NCBI RefSeq assembly: GCF_019059575.1
Contig: NW_024881981.1
Coordinates: 124,001-188,000 of the forward strand
DNA length: 64,000 bases
Direction of reading: 5' to 3'
From: Amphibalanus amphitrite
Lineage: Eukaryota > Arthropoda > Thecostraca > Balanomorpha > Balanidae
Below are positions 23,196 to 32,723 of the stretch, piece after piece. The first letter of the stretch is position 1, and every line of letters begins with the position of its first letter. The position numbers were made by a program, and so were the translations under genes. The notes under the pieces are model-generated. The model was not told where the DNA came from and did no database searches. It was given only the letters and a program-made list of their open reading frames with translations.

Positions 23196-24059
23196 TTTGT
23201 CGAAAATCAGCGATAAGGCGTCAGTTGTCTAAGTACATATGTTGCTATTAGAGGTCACTGGTCATACCAAGTCAGGTCACAGGTCAGGTCACCAAAGGTC
23301 ACCAAGGGTCACCACATGAGCCCAACTTTACTAAGGTTATGTGATGCATGTTTTATGGCCAGTTTTTCATTTCCAACTCAATGGTGCTGGTTATAAGACC
23401 ATCAGGTAGGTACGGTTTAGGTCACTTTCTGGTGGAGGTCAGGTCAAGGTCAGGTCAAAAAAGGTCAAATTTCAAAGTTGATATATTTGCATAAAATAGA
23501 TATCGATTCGATGCAGCTCGTCACGGGGAGTCTAATGGTGGTCTTTGTTTTGCGCTACGAGATCTAAAATTGCTAAAAATCAAATTTGGTATGTAGATAG
23601 AAGGTGGTAGGGACTATCACATATATTCAGGTTTTTCGAAATTCAAAACACTTTTTGGATTTTTTGGCTATTATATTCAAAAAAATATATTTTTTGAATT
23701 TTAGGGTTCAAAATCCAAAAAATTCGAAAAACCGAAATAGCAGTTTTGTAGCCCTTTTGATTCCACACCTTTTATGTCAAAAACATTTTTCTGTATCTCT
23801 AAAGCTGTAGCCCTGACAGCTCTTCCCGCGAAACCTTTTTTGGGTCGAAAATGGCAAAAATGACGTCACTCTGACGTCATTAGCGGCCAACCTATCATAG
23901 CCTTTGGAAAAAGTTTTGGTCACCATGTGCGCTAGCTGCTCCCGGGAGGGTACTGAAAGTTTGGTGACGATCGGCGCAGCGGTTCTCGAGATATATCGAA
24001 AAAACTAAAGGGGGGGCAAAAAAATGCCCCCCCCCCACCCCCACCGCCTGGAAGGTTAA

Positions 24060-24837
24060 GACGGTAACGGTTCGCCAGCCGCCAGGACGCGGTTCTGTGC
24101 TGGGCGGCGCTGAGCTGATAGGTAGGCCAGAGTGGACCGACTGCGAGCTGCTCTCCGAGACGGCTGGCGACCGGTGGAGCAGTGTGGGCGCCCTGGCCTC
24201 GGGCGCGGAGCCTCGCCCGGCGGGCGGCGCACACTGAGACGGCGCCAGACAAACGGTCACGGCCGACGGCGCGCGGCGGCCGCGCAGACCCGACGACCCG
24301 GCCCACCGACACAGGTCAGTCCTACCACCGCGGGTGTGTTCACCATAATACTGTCACTCTGAATAGACTCTGGTAGTTCGGTGGAAAGTCGATCCGTGCG
24401 GGTGTCAGGTTTAGCACCGTCCGGTCCATTCGTTCACGTCTAATAATATCCCGTATCAAACTTAGGAACAGTCGAGCTGCCGCCGTGGCCTCACCATTGT
24501 GCATAATTACAGCTGCGCACAGTCATTGGCCAGTCATTCATTTCATGACCCTGTTAGGCGATGCCCGTTTTAAGTCGCGCCGACCCACTTTGCTGTTTCT
24601 TCGTGTGTCTGTATGCTGATGAACTTTGGCAGCTTAGAACTCGGTTTGTGGAAGTGACCTTTTAACCGTAAGTTGAAAATAGTCATTTAGAAGATAGTTG
24701 ATAGTTAATCGGAACATAGTTAATCGTTTGCTGTTAGACTTTTTTAGTGCAGTTAACGTTTCACAAACGATTTAATGGTAAACTACTCAACGGTTGAAAA
24801 TTAACGATTTGACTATAACTATTACAGACCAAACGTC
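24060..24837. other. GC-rich then AT-rich intergenic sequence, no recognised gene
   Basis: 24060-24330 is very GC-rich with several open but unrecognised frames. From 24660 it becomes rich in GTTAATCG/TTAACG-type words like those at 33590-34300. Confidence 0.45.
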
Positions 24838-24841
24838 TTAA

Positions 24842-25885
24842 CCCTCGCCGGACCTATTGGTTTTCTACATACGCGCCGGCCGAGGGGGGGGGGGCGGGTA
24901 CGACCCCCCCCTCGCCGTTTCGCCCCTGGTGGAGCTAGCGCGTCGCGAAAAAACGAGCGTGTGCGCCGTTACGAGACGCAGAGATTGGTACCCGATTTTA
25001 ATGTCCTAGGTCGAATTGGTGACCTCTGAGGTCAGGTCAAGTGCCCCAGGGTACGGTTCAGTTTTTGGTGAATACCTTCGCAAAAAACGGCCGCAGAGCC
25101 GCGATTTTGGCAGCATCGTGTTCGCCTTGCTCAGGCGCGTCGAATGATATACTTTTTGTTCGGGTCAGGTTAACTTAGGGTGTTGACCTCAGGTCAAGAT
25201 CAGGTCAGCACCCCCAGGTCACGAAGTTGGTCGAAAGAGGTCATGTCGCATATCATTCGATTCGGCAGTTCTTCCTGAGTCCATTGGTGGCTTTCTCGAA
25301 TCGCTAGCTCAATTTGATCGGGAGACGAAAAACTATAACAATTTGACGAAAAACTAATATGACCTTGATGACGTCATAAATGACGTCACGCAAGGTCAAC
25401 ATTGCAAAAGTGACGCATCTAACCTTGCAAGGAGTGCATCAAATCACGATTCTGTGTGCTTGAGATAGTTGGAGATCGTTCCCGGCGTCAGAATAGCAGT
25501 TTTCATTTTTCCCCAATGACTTATAATGGTGAGGTCACGAAAATGACCTGACCTCATATGACCTTTAGGAAAAATCCGAGATATACAAGTTGTGAGACTC
25601 ATAATGGATACTAGATTCTGCAAGTTTCATTTCCCTGTGACATCTCCTCTGGCAGTGAGGGCGTTGCGAAGTTGCGACATCTGAAGACCGTGCAGAGGTT
25701 CACTTATGACGTCATAGGTCAGTGACCTGACCCGACCCAAAAATGCGGTTGGTGTCAAAAGATGCGGCTTGGATCAAAGGTCAGTTATGCCAAGTTTCAG
25801 CTCTCTATCGCCAGCGTGTTCGGAGCTATCGCGAAAAAAACCTATGGGGGGGCGGCACCCGCCCCCCCCCCTCGGCCGGCGAGGG
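24842..25885. mobile_element. TTAA-flanked AGGTCA-rich element, subfamily C (copy 1)
   Basis: TTAA is at 24838-24841 and 25886-25889. Ends are CCCTCGCCGG and CCGGCGAGGG, with G-run/C-run pairs just inside each. The central arms TCGAATGATATA and ATATCATTCGA surround AGGTCA clusters. TGACTTATAATGG is present near 25517. It is nearly identical over its full length to 52231-53265. Confidence 0.9.
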
Positions 25886-26173
25886 TTAACGAAGGCCAAG
25901 CGCTGCTTGTTGTAATTATTTGTACATACACACGGGTCCGTTGGTTTCGTTGTAATTTTGAAGAGACGCGGCACCAAGAAAAAGCTTTTTCTCATCATAC
26001 CAATCTTCGAAACTAAAAAGGACTTATTGTCATGAACGAAACAATTCAAGAGCCCCAAGTGAGGAACGAACCGAAACACCCGTTAACTGGCGTTAAGCGT
26101 CCCTTTGAGGAAGGTAGACGGTTCAAGCAGTTTGTTGGAAAGTAGGTATTGAAACATCGAAAAGATCCCTTAA

Positions 26174-27170
26174 CCCTATTCCTGGCGGGCTCCGCCGGGA
26201 CAAGAAACTGGCGGGGGGGGCCGATTCGGCCCCCCCCTGAGATCTCGAGAACGAAGCAAGATAGCGACAAGCGGTAAACGGCATCGGATACGCACGGCCA
26301 AGATCTACAATTTTTACTAAGGTCATTTTCAGGTCAGGTCAAAGATGACGTCACAGGGGTCGAAAAAGTCAAAATGGCGGCACTAGATATGGAGAGAGTT
26401 TTTCTCGAATAACTTTCGAATTAGTCAAGATAGGAACAAACTAAGGGCATCATCGTGATCCTCTCGTCAATCCGCATCGAATGATATATATGTTGACCTC
26501 GAAAGGTCAAGGTCAAAGGTTGACCTCAGGTCACGTGACCTCGAGGTCATCATGTATATCATTCGATGCGTCTTGACGAGCTGAACACAATGAGACCATC
26601 CACGCGTCTGTATCTTGTTCCTGTACGGAGTTATTGGCCAAAAACCTTTGGTGACCTTTGATGACGTCACATGACCTCACAGCTGCCCAACAGCAAAACA
26701 GACCTCAAGGTAGTGAAGATTGATCGTATATGAAGTCATGTATGGTATATGGGGCCATTCCGACCCGTTTTAGTGGTAAAAACAGGGAGTTGATTTTTCC
26801 CCCATTGACTTATAATGGGGAGGTCGCGAAATTGACCTGACCTTAGGTCACCGATATCAAAATTCCGAGATATACAAATTGCACATACTGGTACCCTAAC
26901 TAAACCCTGAAGAGAAGAAATTGATCGGTCAAAAACTCTAGCTCTGGCGTGATTGCAAACTTTTCTGAGGTAGCGTCACCAAACCGCCTCTGGTGACCTG
27001 ACCTGAGGTCAGATCAACTCAAAATTTTCAGACATGTTGCGTAGAAGCCTTTTAGGAAAAGTCAGAAAATTTGAGCTTCCTAGCTCAACGCGTTTGGGAG
27101 ATATAACCAAAAAGCCTCAGGGGGGGGGGGGGGGCTCCTGAGGCCCCCCCCCCCCCCGCCAGGAATAGGC
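26174..27170. mobile_element. TTAA-flanked AGGTCA-rich element, subfamily B
   Basis: TTAA is at 26170-26173 and 27171-27174. The left end CCCTATTCCTGGCGG matches CCGCCAGGAATAGGC at the right except for the last base. Hairpins are GCGGGGGGGGCC...GGCCCCCCC on the left and a 14-G / 15-C pair around CTCCTGAGG on the right. I count about 17 AGGTCA or TGACCT hexamers by eye in 997 bases. The central palindrome spans about 26464-26580. Confidence 0.9.
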
Positions 27171-27174
27171 TTAA

Positions 27175-27582
27175 AGGTGCATCCTATTATCCGTTTTCAA
27201 TGAACGGTCCAGTGGCGAATTTACTTATCTGTTCTTAACAAAACTCCCGTCGCGTGTTAAGGGCCTTGCTCCCGTCTGTCTGAAAGATTTTTCCTCTTCT
27301 TTTTTTGCGGGCGTAACCTGGAATACATTGTTAGGTTGGTAATTACCACGTTTCATTTTAAGTTATATACCTAACTAAACATGAAATAAACCAAATTTGT
27401 TTTGCTCAATTCTCGATTATTAATGGTTGTTGATAGTTGTCGCCAAAATCTTTATCACATCAGTGTAGCTAAAATGTTTGGTTTTGTATCATACTTTTTG
27501 ATAATTATCTCTCATACTTCATACATAGTTATTTATCGTTGCATGCACCTACCAAACGCATCACATTACAAAAGGTATGCGA
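27175..27582. other. AT-rich spacer, nothing recognised
   Basis: No supported gene or repeat lies between the TTAA element and the TRIM-like element. Confidence 0.4.
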
Positions 27583-27833
27583 TGTCGCGGAGGCGCGGAA
27601 GTAGAGAGAGACTGAGCGGGCCGAGACTTGTATTCCAACTGTGGTTCTGATTCTGATTCGCCAGTGCCTGTGCGTTATATGCATGGTGGTTGCACAATGA
27701 AGGACCGGTCCGCCGACCCGCCGGGTCGGTGGACGGTGCCGACACGTGGGGAAAGTGACGGCTATTTCTATGTAACAAAGCTTGAACGTGTACTCTCTTT
27801 ATCACGATATGGAAGAAGGGAATCGGTCCCACA
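27583..27833. repeat. Left 251-bp long terminal repeat
   Basis: It starts TGTCGCGGAGGCG and ends CGGTCCCACA. It matches the right copy base for base as far as I can read. Confidence 0.85.
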
Positions 27834-28787
27834 TTATCTTCCCTCCCCCAGGGAAGCGTAGGGAACCGAAGCGATCATAACAAAGAGAGGAAACGTTTAG
27901 CTGACGGAGAAAGAAATTTCCATATGAGCGTATCACAAAATGGTATGAACAGATAAGTAAGTTTCGTGACAATTACACCTACTACCGGGCGATCCCTCCG
28001 CACTCTTGGCGGGGACCGTCCCTGGGCATCTCCATGGCCCTCGGCATCTCTGGCCGAATATCAATACAATATAATTTCAGTGAATTGACAACGATTAACG
28101 TATTTGAATGTTCATACCGTTCAGAGTATGCTCTTTCTACGTTTACTAGTGTCAAAATGACACGGCAAAGTGCAGGCAAAATTTAAATGCACTTGCAATT
28201 TCTCCGTAAATTTTGGGGTGAGCAACCACAATGAAGCGCAACAAACGACAAAACACTGACGAAAACGGATAATGAAACAGTATGGTTTTGAAACACAATG
28301 AAGTTAAAACAAATTTCACAGCACAATTTCACTGTCACTTTTTGACGAAAATACAGCAAAAGTTCATGATGGGTGAATTTTCTTGATTTCGGTGCCAATT
28401 TGTCTTGAATTTAGCGTTGAAGTTTTTGTTTTATCTTCTCTCCTTCGAGCTTGAGTCCTTCAGCGAGGTGGTGTCCATCACTCGATGACGGTGAGGAGGA
28501 CGGCGCGGACTGATGAGCCGTGCGCTGTCGGCGGGCTCCGTAGTAGTCCAGGGTAGCTGATGACCTTGCCGCAGGGCAGATAGTCTTGCTGGGCAGAGCT
28601 ACTCACTGGAGACGGTGCTGCTGGACGATGACGAGTCCAGGATGGTCAGCTCCCTAGTCGATGACGTGACGTAGGGGCGATACACTGTCACGGAGCACGG
28701 ACTAACCAGTCTGCGATGTCAGTGCAGATGTAGAGGCTGGAGTCCGTTGTGAGGGGCACAAGTCCCCTCGACCGCCGCTGCCACCAT

Positions 28788-29038
28788 TGTCGCGGAGGCG
28801 CGGAAGTAGAGAGAGACTGAGCGGGCCGAGACTTGTATTCCAACTGTGGTTCTGATTCTGATTCGCCAGTGCCTGTGCGTTATATGCATGGTGGTTGCAC
28901 AATGAAGGACCGGTCCGCCGACCCGCCGGGTCGGTGGACGGTGCCGACACGTGGGGAAAGTGACGGCTATTTCTATGTAACAAAGCTTGAACGTGTACTC
29001 TCTTTATCACGATATGGAAGAAGGGAATCGGTCCCACA
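28788..29038. repeat. Right 251-bp long terminal repeat
   Basis: This is the second copy of the repeat, offset by 1,205 bases from the first. A 68-residue frame inside both repeats (MYSNCGSDSDSPVPVRYMHG at the start) is a by-product of the duplication. Confidence 0.85.
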
Positions 29039-29642
29039 GCGAACCCTTGTGATGTGTCCACTAATGGCGCATTTTACAACGACGACGCTCTGCATCATGC
29101 AGAGGCCGGTCATGCAGTGTTGCGAATTATTGCAATATGCACCATGTGTTGCCCAATCACACGGGTGCATCGTATAACATCGATTAGCCATTTCTGATAT
29201 TCAGCCCGTGGTGGAGAGGCCTGGGCTATCTGATTCAGGGGACCACTGCAGTCAATCGGCTGGGCGAATGTATAGGTGGGAGATTGCGATACTCTGGTAG
29301 AACGAGACGGGGATGAAAGGACAGGCCTGATCAGTGATCACTAATCACGCCGCTAATATTAATATTTATCCCGCACATTAAGTCGTTTCCCATTGTTTTC
29401 TCTAATCCAGTTTAAATGGGTATGTATTTACTCAGATACCAATAAGCGTTTAATGATAATCACAGGTGATCTGCTCTGATTCCATACATTCCGATTTAGA
29501 TTAGCTCTTGGGTGTAGCCTGTAGGTATAAGTTGTTTTCCGCTCCCATCAACTCCATTCTCTTTCCAGTCACGCAGAGAATCTACGGGGCATTAGCGCCG
29601 CTGCCAGTGACCCTCCCGGCTGCGGGTGACCGGTCGTGCCGG

Positions 29643-31759
29643 CAGGGGCGTCGCCGACGGGGGGGTCGGGGGGTCGTGACCCCCCCACTCTTGAAAACTG
29701 GGGGTGTCGACCCCCCACTTTTTGCGATGCTGAGTATGCTTTTTTATTTTTATGTCAGTGAAGCAGGCGTCAGCAACACCAACAAATACATCAGATTCAG
29801 AATCGCTTCAAGAGCTCCCTAAAGCTAATTAGCCAATTAGCTAAAGGTCAATTAGCTGTGGGCGGGGAACACCAGCACAGCAATGTTTTTAAGTAGCCCC
29901 GATTCTAGTACCTTTTTATCCCTCAATGGATTGGACGCGCCAAAACTGCCCCGAGGGTTCGTCTGATCGTTAAAAAAAAATGGTCGCAGTCGATTCGTCG
30001 GATCAGTAGGTACCCGTAACTACAAAACTACAAACTAGCCTCTGCCCCAAAGCTACCATCATACCTAGCTGTACAGTGCACATGTAGGGGAAAGGGAGTC
30101 AGATGGAACCGTCTCGGGCTTTCGCAAAGAAGTCGCGCAAAAAGGAGCCGATTGCAACAAAACTTCCGGTGCGCTCGAGTTAATCACCTACTTAAAAATA
30201 AATCGATATCCCTGATTCAAATAAAGATGACCTTAGTTCACTTTTTCATAACATGCTTTTAATTTATAGGGTAGTTTTTGGAGCTGATTTTGAACTTAGC
30301 GCCCATCTGAGCATTTAAGAAATAGTTGTGTTGCTTATAACATGTTAGGAAGCAATCGGTGGTGGTCATCCACTTTTAGGTAGGTACTGGTCGATCTGAC
30401 CTGACCTGATCTACCCCAAATGCATGGAGTCATCATCTTCGTTCAAAACTAAGATAACATTCGTAATCAGAACCTCGAAAAAACATCACAACTTACATTC
30501 GTTAAGTTCTAGCAGGTCCCGAGTTTCTCTACTTATTGGCGATGACCTGAGTCCCGAGATGACCCGAAACCTTGTAAATGGGTATCATCGGCTTTCTCTC
30601 GTCACGGGCAGCATGCTCTTTTTTCCGCAAACCTCTAGACCGATCAGGGGTCGAAAGCATACCTCAGCGTTACTTTAGTATACGTTATACGTTAGCGACT
30701 GGGAAACCACCAATAGAAGGGCTACAGTGAAGCAGAAAACATATTCGATAGCTCTTTTAACGCTCTTTCGCTAGCTTCGCGTTAGATTTCATCTCAGGTC
30801 TATGTTTGGCCCATAAGAAGGCAAACAGCTAACTGGACAGATTCTGCCGAAACATCTGCTTTGCAATAACTTTAGATTCCGTGAATTTGTATGGTATGTA
30901 CATATGTTGTCTTGTCACCACCGTGTTGATCTCTTTGAGACGCGTCACATGAGTTAAAATTTGACCATTCGGCATTCAGAATTAACGTTAAAACGACCTC
31001 AGGTCAACGTTATGTCCTGATCGAAAAAGGACCTCCTGCTGCATATGAATGGATCCGTGTTGTTGAGCTGAACAGTGAACACCTTCCAGGTGCTGTCATC
31101 GCTCTACCGCGTCTTCGTCAAAAGTTGTAGAAAAAAAATGCTGGTGGCCCTCGATGGACATTTCCACAAATGACCTTTCGAGTCATCACTCGCCATAAGT
31201 TGCACCCTGTCCCTGGCAACGATGAGCTGATTTGTCATGGCTCCAAAGATATTTTGCGTTTCTGACGAACTTTTTCAAAGCAGGAGGCATTCGTGCTTTT
31301 TCTAATTTCTCATTATTTTCTAATGATGAGGTCACGTATTTGACCTGCCTTCAGATCATAGATGTAAATCTTCAGTTAGAATCATGGATTGCTGACACGT
31401 ATAACCCCATACATTAGGTATACACTATACAGTGTACCAAATTTCGAAGTTATGGGAGAAAAGCTACAAGAATGGCGAGAGGGGAAAGTTTTAAAGAGGT
31501 ATACCGTATAACTGAACTTGACATGGCGACCTGACCAAGTGACCAGTGATAATTTTTACGCAAGTGATGTAGGTAGGTATACCTACCTAATAGGTTATAC
31601 CAAATTTGGCGGCGCTGCGCGCCGATTTGTTACACGCGCACACACACACATACGCACGCACAAAACTGGGAAGTGTGGCAAAAAAAAAAACATCCCTACC
31701 CATCGGGTGAAGACTAGAAACCCGACCCCCCCACTCAAAAATCCGTGGCGACGCCCCTG
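29643..31759. mobile_element. 2.1 kb non-autonomous hAT element with 8-bp TSD
   Basis: Ends are CAGGGGCGTCGCC and GGCGACGCCCCTG. The flanks are a perfect 8-bp duplication CGTGCCGG at 29635-29642 and 31760-31767. Both the CAGGG terminus and 8-bp duplication are typical of hAT. No transposase is present. The interior (roughly 30230-31560) holds a heavily diverged AGGTCA-type element with recognisable blocks such as GACGCGTC and TAATGATGAGGTCACG. The flanking DNA on both sides is GC-rich and reads continuously once the element is removed. Confidence 0.92.
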
Positions 31760-31926
31760 CGTGCCGGCGTTATCAGCAGTGACGCCGCCCTCCCACGCGC
31801 CCGGCAGTCCCTCTCAGCTCTCCCGCGCGAGCTGACCTTCACACTCACACCTGGTCGCCGGCTGACGAGCGGGCCGGTGCTCGGGGCTGTGGCCGGACCG
31901 GCGCCTGCCCTCGGGACCCTGCGGGG

Positions 31927-32093
31927 ATGGTGTTGCGGTCAGCTCGCGGCCTCCTGTCATTTCTCCGGCTCTGCGGTGCCACGGGACACGTTAGACGGCC
32001 ACAGGTGGCTCCGACACCGCCCGCCGAGCCGCCGAGACGCCTCATTAACATCACCCGCGGAGATGACATCACCACCAAGACGATATACGATAG
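31927..32093 (+). CDS. Possible first exon of an unidentified mitochondrial protein
   Basis: An ATG in a good context (GGGATGG) opens MVLRSARGLLSFLRLCGATG. This is an Arg/Leu-rich stretch without acidic residues, like a mitochondrial presequence. RRLINITRGDDITTKTIYD follows, and then a possible donor (GATAG|GTTAAT). I do not recognise the family, and no matching downstream exon was found before the CAP-Gly gene. It could be a retained gene fragment, the start of a gene with a long intron, or a chance frame in a CpG-rich promoter of another transcript. The hAT element ends 160 bp upstream of the ATG. Confidence 0.35.
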
Positions 32094-32100
32094 GTTAATG

Positions 32101-32329
32101 ATCTCTGTGGCTTATTTTTCAGAGGAGACATCCGAGCCAGATACCGATCGTTTCGGAGTAATTGTCCCAACCGAAACGAGCTAAATACCGAATGCAAAAA
32201 TAATTACAGACGCATCTTTCCGAGGATGCGGACAAAGCTAGGACCAGCCCGTCGTAGCCCTTGATCAGTCTCCGGTGTTCTGCACTGCCCATCAAGGCAC
32301 AGACAACCGGTGACGGCAGCTCTGAAAGC
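32101..32329. other. Spacer with no recognised feature
   Basis: No supported gene or repeat is seen. It may be intron sequence of the 31927 exon. Confidence 0.35.
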
Positions 32330-32575
32330 CGTATCACATAAGAATAGCATAACACGTGTTCAATTAGTACTAAGAACGGGCGGACAGACGGACGGACGGA
32401 CGGATAGCACGGACGGACGGACGGACAGACAGACAGGACGGGACAGGACGGGACTGGATGGACGGACAGACGGACAGGCGGATAGACGGACAGACAGACA
32501 GACGGACGCCGTCCGTCTGTCCGCCCGTTCTTAGTACTAATTGAACACGTGTGTATGCTATTCTTATGTGATACG
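32330..32575. mobile_element. Foldback MITE enclosing a GGAC microsatellite
   Basis: Inverted arms of about 62 bp start CGTATCACATAAGAATAGCA on the left and are repeated in inverse at the right. Each continues through CACGTGTTCAATTAGTACTA and AAGAACGGGCGGACAGACGG. The loop is a GGAC/GGACAGAC tetranucleotide array. It lies 149 bp upstream of the CAP-Gly gene start codon, probably in its promoter or 5'-UTR. Confidence 0.88.
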
Positions 32576-32723
32576 ACGTCGGACGTAGATGTAATTGAAG
32601 ACTTGCCTGTTCCTGTTTCCTGAAGATCGAAAATATTATGGAACTCGGACCATGTATATGTTCATATCACTATCACACTTCAACGTCTTTTTTTTCTCGA
32701 TCGGCAGAATACTGCATATCACC

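Larger units (their letters stand above)
15581..23276 (-). mobile_element. 5'-truncated APE-type LINE carrying a 4.5 kb insertion
   Basis: The minus-strand LINE has its 3' end near 15600, with a short tail of tandem TGAAC units (CACTGAACTGAACTGAACC). It carries no ORF1. The flanks share TCACAGGTCAGGTCA at 15566-15580 and 23277-23291, a plausible 15-bp target-site duplication, though this sequence also recurs by nature in the host element. The clade is probably CR1 or Jockey-like, judged from the domain order endonuclease then reverse transcriptase and the simple-repeat tail. Confidence 0.78.
14743..24055. mobile_element. TTAA element split by nested insertions
   Basis: The left part is 14743-15580, preceded by TTAA at 14739-14742. 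The right part is about 23277-24055, followed by TTAA at 24056-24059. The left end reads CCCGGCAGGCGGTGGG and the inverse of the right end reads CCTTCCAGGCGGTGGG, so AGGCGGTGGG is shared. Just inside both ends is the same kind of hairpin, a G-run and C-run separated by CATTTTTTG (left, about 14785-14813) or CAAAAAAATG (right, about 24010-24036). This makes the two parts one element interrupted by the LINE. Joined length would be about 1.6 kb. It carries AGGTCA motifs but no protein. Confidence 0.7.
27583..29038. mobile_element. TRIM-like LTR retroelement
   Basis: Two direct repeats of 251 bp with no difference visible by eye (27583-27833 and 28788-29038) begin with TG and end with CA. They enclose 954 bp. 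The outer flanks share GCGA (27579-27582 and 29039-29042), a 4-bp target-site duplication. The interior has no gag, protease or polymerase frame, and I see no convincing primer-binding site or polypurine tract. The LTR pair plus duplication fits a terminal-repeat retrotransposon in miniature. A plain segmental duplication is the alternative. Confidence 0.75.

Noticed and set aside
28505-28560. CTGATGAG followed by a possible stem, resembling a hammerhead ribozyme inside the TRIM-like element
   Set aside because: The required GAAA and third stem are missing and the motif is outside the LTRs, so the retrozyme idea is not supported.
32310-32534. 74-codon plus-strand frame rich in Gly, Arg, Thr, Asp
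   Set aside because: A translation of the GGAC microsatellite.
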